Shown: piece after piece, positions 5,990-8,055 of the stretch
Layout of the letters: the number at the start of each line of letters is the position of its first letter
How positions within the stretch are numbered: position 1 is the stretch's first letter
Source of the DNA: Nitrosomonadales bacterium
GTDB taxonomy: Bacteria > Pseudomonadota > Gammaproteobacteria > Burkholderiales > SG8-41
Length of the DNA stretch: 8,055 nucleotides
Direction of reading: 5' to 3'
Assembly: GCA_009885185.1 (NCBI GenBank)
Contig: VFLF01000592.1
Span: 1 to 8,055 of the forward strand
The notes under the pieces: model-generated
The model's database searches: none
What the model was told of the DNA's origin: nothing
Seen by the model: only the letters and a program-made list of their open reading frames with translations
Program-made: the position numbers and the translations under genes

Positions 5990-6096
5990 GTCGTTCCCGC
6001 GCAGAGCCTGTCCTCGAATGCTTTAATCGGGGACGGGAACCCATAACACATCAGCCTATGGCACGCCGTATGGATACCCGCCTGCGCGGGTATGAC
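5990..6096. repeat. REPIN-like composite element 3, intergenic, with an expanded left hairpin loop
   Basis: The right unit (6070-6096) is ATGG, a perfect 8-bp stem ATACCCGC / GCGGGTAT with loop CTGC, then GAC. The left unit (5990-6044) begins GTCGTTCCCGC and ends CGGGAACCCAT, but its loop has grown by about 28 bases (roughly 6005-6033). The insert itself contains a near-palindrome TCCTCGA / TCGGGGA around ATGCTTTAA. CCATA at the left inner edge and TATGG at the right inner edge also pair. The element lies between the last Bug gene and the MFS gene, ending 50 bases before the MFS start, and could affect the transcript end or stability. Confidence 0.8.
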
Positions 6097-6146
6097 ATCT
6101 CCGGTTCTTTAAGCTGCATACATCCGCATAACTTCGTGCGAAACCA

Positions 6147-7346
6147 TTGACGCCAAACCCGACACACCGCACCGACCGCGATCTGATCGCCACGCTCGGC
6201 GCGGGCCTCTTCACCAACGGCGTGTGGGACATGCTGTCGGTGATCGTGCCGCTGTACGCGGTGGCCGTCGGCCTGAACGCGGCCGAGATCGGCCTGGTGG
6301 TCGCGGCGCGCTCGGTGTTACCCGCGGTGCTGTCCATCCACGGCGGCATACTGATGGATCAACTCGGCACGCGCCGCGTGTTGCTGTGGGTGGCGGCGGG
6401 CTGCACCGCGCTGCCGCTGCTGTATCCCGTCTCCGGCTGGTTCACGGTGCTGATGCTGCTGCAATTGCTGCTCGGCCTCGCCTCCGCACTCGGCATGGCT
6501 GCGTCGCAAACATGGGCCATGCAGGTGGCGCACGGCAACACCGCTCTGCTCGCGCGCTACAGCGTATCCACGCGCATCGGCACGTTTATCGGGCCGGTGG
6601 TGGTGGGTGCGACGTGGGATTTTTTCGGCGTATGGGCGGCGTTCGCCAGTGTCGCGCTGTGCGGCGCGGGCGTTATCGTGGCCACCACCATGAGCACCAA
6701 CGCCGCACCAGAATTACCAGAGGCCCCCCGCCCGCACGGCATCAAAGTGCTGCTGCCGAGCTGGGCGCTGCATAAAGAGGCGCTGCTGCTGGCGCTGATA
6801 CCGTCGGTCGCGTTTATCCTCTGCGCGAGCTTTTTGCGCAACTCGTCCGGCGCCATACAAAGCTCGTTGTTCGTGGTGTACCTCAACGGCATCGGCCTAA
6901 GTGGCACGCTGATCGGCACACTGGTCGCCATCGCGGAGCTTTCGGGTGTGGCCGGCTCACTACTCGCCGCGCGCGCCGAACAGAGTATTGGCGCGGTGCG
7001 GCTGGTGATCGCGTGCATCGTGGTGTCGCTTATGTGCATCGCCGCCACACCGCTGATCGCGCACATGCTCATCGTGCTGATCGCCGCCTGTGTGCTTCGC
7101 GGCATCGTGCAGGGCATGAGCCAGCCGCTGATGTACGCGATTCTCAGCAACGAGGTCGCCAGCAACCGCCACGGCGCCAGCGTCGGGCTGCGCAACGCCG
7201 TGGTGCGCCTCGGTTCCATCATCACCCCGGCGGTAATGGGCGTGGCCGCGGAAGCCTACGGCATCGAAAACAGCTTCTATGTGATTGGCGGGGTGTTTTT
7301 GCTGGTGACGGCAGGCTTGGCGGTGGGTGCTAGAAAGCTGCGTTGA
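6147..7346 (+). CDS. Major facilitator superfamily (MFS) transporter
   Basis: 399 residues, the usual size for a 12-segment MFS carrier. Hydrophobic segments are spread along the whole chain in two halves, joined by a polar linker around residues 183-210 (NAAPELPEAPRPHG). The loop between segments 2 and 3 carries a clear motif A variant, GGILMDQLGTRRV (66-78), with D71, G74, R76 and R77. These are inner-membrane secondary transporters; the direction and substrate cannot be told from the sequence. The start is TTG at 6147: an in-frame TAA lies 16 bases upstream at 6129-6131, and the next plausible start would cut into the first membrane segment. No good ribosome binding site is seen. It follows a repeat element and probably has its own promoter or weak readthrough from the Bug operon, so a link to that operon's substrate is only a guess. 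Confidence 0.92.
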   Translation: MTPNPTHRTDRDLIATLGAGLFTNGVWDMLSVIVPLYAVAVGLNAAEIGLVVAARSVLPAVLSIHGGILMDQLGTRRVLLWVAAGCTALPLLYPVSGWFTVLMLLQLLLGLASALGMAASQTWAMQVAHGNTALLARYSVSTRIGTFIGPVVVGATWDFFGVWAAFASVALCGAGVIVATTMSTNAAPELPEAPRPHGIKVLLPSWALHKEALLLALIPSVAFILCASFLRNSSGAIQSSLFVVYLNGIGLSGTLIGTLVAIAELSGVAGSLLAARAEQSIGAVRLVIACIVVSLMCIAATPLIAHMLIVLIAACVLRGIVQGMSQPLMYAILSNEVASNRHGASVGLRNAVVRLGSIITPAVMGVAAEAYGIENSFYVIGGVFLLVTAGLAVGARKLR

Positions 7347-7348
7347 TG

Positions 7349-7376
7349 ATGGCGGCTGGGGCTGCTGCGCCGCCGT
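7349..7376 (+). terminator. Weak hairpin just after the MFS gene
   Basis: GGCGGC (7351-7356) pairs with GCCGCC (7369-7374), extendable by a T-G and an A-T pair, around a 12-base loop. It starts 3 bases after the MFS stop. There is no following T-run, so it is not a classic intrinsic terminator; it might be a transcript-end stabilising hairpin or chance in GC-rich DNA. Confidence 0.2.
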
Positions 7377-7400
7377 GAATCTCGCCGCTGGCGCGTAGGG

Positions 7401-7428
7401 TTGACTTTTCAGATCGTCGGGTTATGTA
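7401..7428 (+). promoter_or_regulatory. Possible promoter of the ATPase gene
   Basis: TTGACT at 7401-7406 matches 5 of 6 bases of a sigma70 -35 box. TATGTA at 7423-7428, 16 bases on, is a poor -10 match. It lies in a stretch where the DNA turns AT-rich, about 50 bases before the ATPase start. Nothing else is seen in 7377-7466. Confidence 0.3.
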
Positions 7429-7467
7429 AAAGTGGTTTTTAAAAATCCTATATCCTATGTTCGTCTA

Positions 7468-7474
7468 AAGGGGA
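7468..7474 (+). promoter_or_regulatory. Ribosome binding site of the ATPase gene
   Basis: AAGGGGA lies 5 bases before the ATG at 7480. A GTG immediately before (7477) is in the same frame but sits too close to this site, so the ATG is preferred. Confidence 0.5.
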
Positions 7475-7479
7475 ATGTG

Positions 7480-8055
7480 ATGCGGCTTAGGAAAATTAGG
7501 GTTGAAGGCTTTCAGTCGTTTTTGGATTCGGGTGAAGTTGTGTTTGCTGACGGCTTCAATTTGATCATTGGTCAAAACAATTCTGGCAAGAGTGCGCTAT
7601 TGCGAGCTCTACTACCCACGCTTCCCGATGACCGGCACCGCACACCAGAACGCTGGGAAACGTTCAGGCTCGCTCAGCCGAAAATCACGTTCACCATAGA
7701 AGCAAGTGGTGCTGAAATCCACGATTGGACGCTTCGCTCTGGTCAACAGCTGCGTTTCCCTGTGACCCTCGAACAGGTTCAAGATGTGCCGCCGATCATT
7801 GCAAAATTCTTTCAGCTAAGCAGTGTCGTTATCACGACCACTAGAATAAGTGGTTCGGGTTTTTACAGCACGTATCCATCTCATGGTTACTTTAAATATC
7901 AGCCAGGAATTCAGAAGGTTAACGCTTGGATATCACCATCAAACGGTAAACTACAGATGGGGGGCACAAGTGGTGACGAGGACACTCTCACAAACCTGTT
8001 TTGGGATGCATGGAACACGGAGATGTTCTATTTCATGGCCGAACGCATGGCAGAA
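7480..8055 (+). CDS. AAA/OLD-like P-loop ATPase, N-terminal part (cut by window edge)
   Basis: The first 192 residues are visible. The N-terminus MRLRKIRVEGFQSF followed by FNLIIGQNNSGKSALLRAL (26-44) is typical of SMC/RecF/OLD-type ABC ATPases: a short beta strand, a GF(Q)S turn, then Walker A (G31-Q-N-N-S-G-K37-S38). The rest to residue 192 has no motif I can assign; it reads FYFMAERMAE at the edge, reminiscent of the AER segment seen before the signature region in some AAA_15/AAA_21 proteins. Walker B, the ABC signature and any fused nuclease (TOPRIM) domain would lie beyond the window. The DNA is clearly lower in GC than the genes to the left (sample 60-base rows 7501, 7861 and 7921 give 27, 22 and 30 G+C, against 43 for row 6241), with different codon use, suggesting acquisition by transfer. 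Role in DNA repair or phage defence is possible but not shown. Confidence 0.85.
   Translation, partial: MRLRKIRVEGFQSFLDSGEVVFADGFNLIIGQNNSGKSALLRALLPTLPDDRHRTPERWETFRLAQPKITFTIEASGAEIHDWTLRSGQQLRFPVTLEQVQDVPPIIAKFFQLSSVVITTTRISGSGFYSTYPSHGYFKYQPGIQKVNAWISPSNGKLQMGGTSGDEDTLTNLFWDAWNTEMFYFMAERMAE

Noticed and set aside
3738..6096. CRISPR array
   Set aside because: The repeats are inverted doublets inside and between genes, not evenly spaced direct repeats, and no cas genes are visible.
7347..7479. tRNA or attachment site at the composition change
   Set aside because: No cloverleaf or tRNA 3' end and no direct repeat were found in the junction.
7480..8055. Assignment of the ATPase to a named defence system such as Gabija or a retron
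   Set aside because: Only the N-terminal P-loop part is visible; no effector domain or partner gene can be seen, so a named system is not supported.

Overview
The window looks like a piece of a GC-rich proteobacterial chromosome, most likely a betaproteobacterium of the Burkholderiales type. The main reason is that it carries four separate TctC/Bug-type periplasmic substrate-binding proteins with no TctA/TctB membrane partners in sight. Massive expansion of such orphan Bug genes is typical of Bordetella, Cupriavidus and their relatives. Species cannot be named from this sequence.

Layout. Positions 1-2565 hold a minus-strand operon read from right to left: an isocitrate lyase/PEP mutase superfamily enzyme (1687-2565), a Bug protein (729-1682) and a second Bug protein cut by the window edge (1-691, GTG start). 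A 108-base divergent intergenic region (2566-2673) separates it from a plus-strand operon: a PRISE-type short-chain dehydrogenase/reductase (2674-3720) and two more Bug proteins (3717-4772 and 4778-5908), joined by ATGA and TAATG overlaps. Then come a 238-base repeat-rich gap, a major facilitator superfamily transporter with a TTG start (6147-7346), a short gap, and the first 192 codons of an AAA/OLD-like ATPase (7480 to the edge) whose base composition is clearly lower in GC.

How the genes may work together. The two divergent operons together encode two small-molecule enzymes (a lyase/mutase-fold protein and an enone/carbonyl reductase-like protein) and four carboxylate-binding periplasmic proteins, with an MFS carrier nearby. 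This suggests sensing or uptake and modification of organic acids, but no substrate can be read from the sequence.

Most notable. Three composite, REPIN-like elements are present (3738-3823, 4840-4945, 5990-6096). Each is an inverted pair of hairpin units that run from GTC through a 20-base hairpin to a CCAG- or CCAT-like tail. Two of the three lie inside the open reading frames of the adjacent Bug genes, at the same place, between the start codon and the hydrophobic core of the signal peptide, and both are read through without a stop. Stem positions differ between units by paired, compensating changes. The lyase-family enzyme lacks the usual catalytic cysteine and one metal-binding aspartate, and two of the Bug proteins share an unusual ligand-loop motif.
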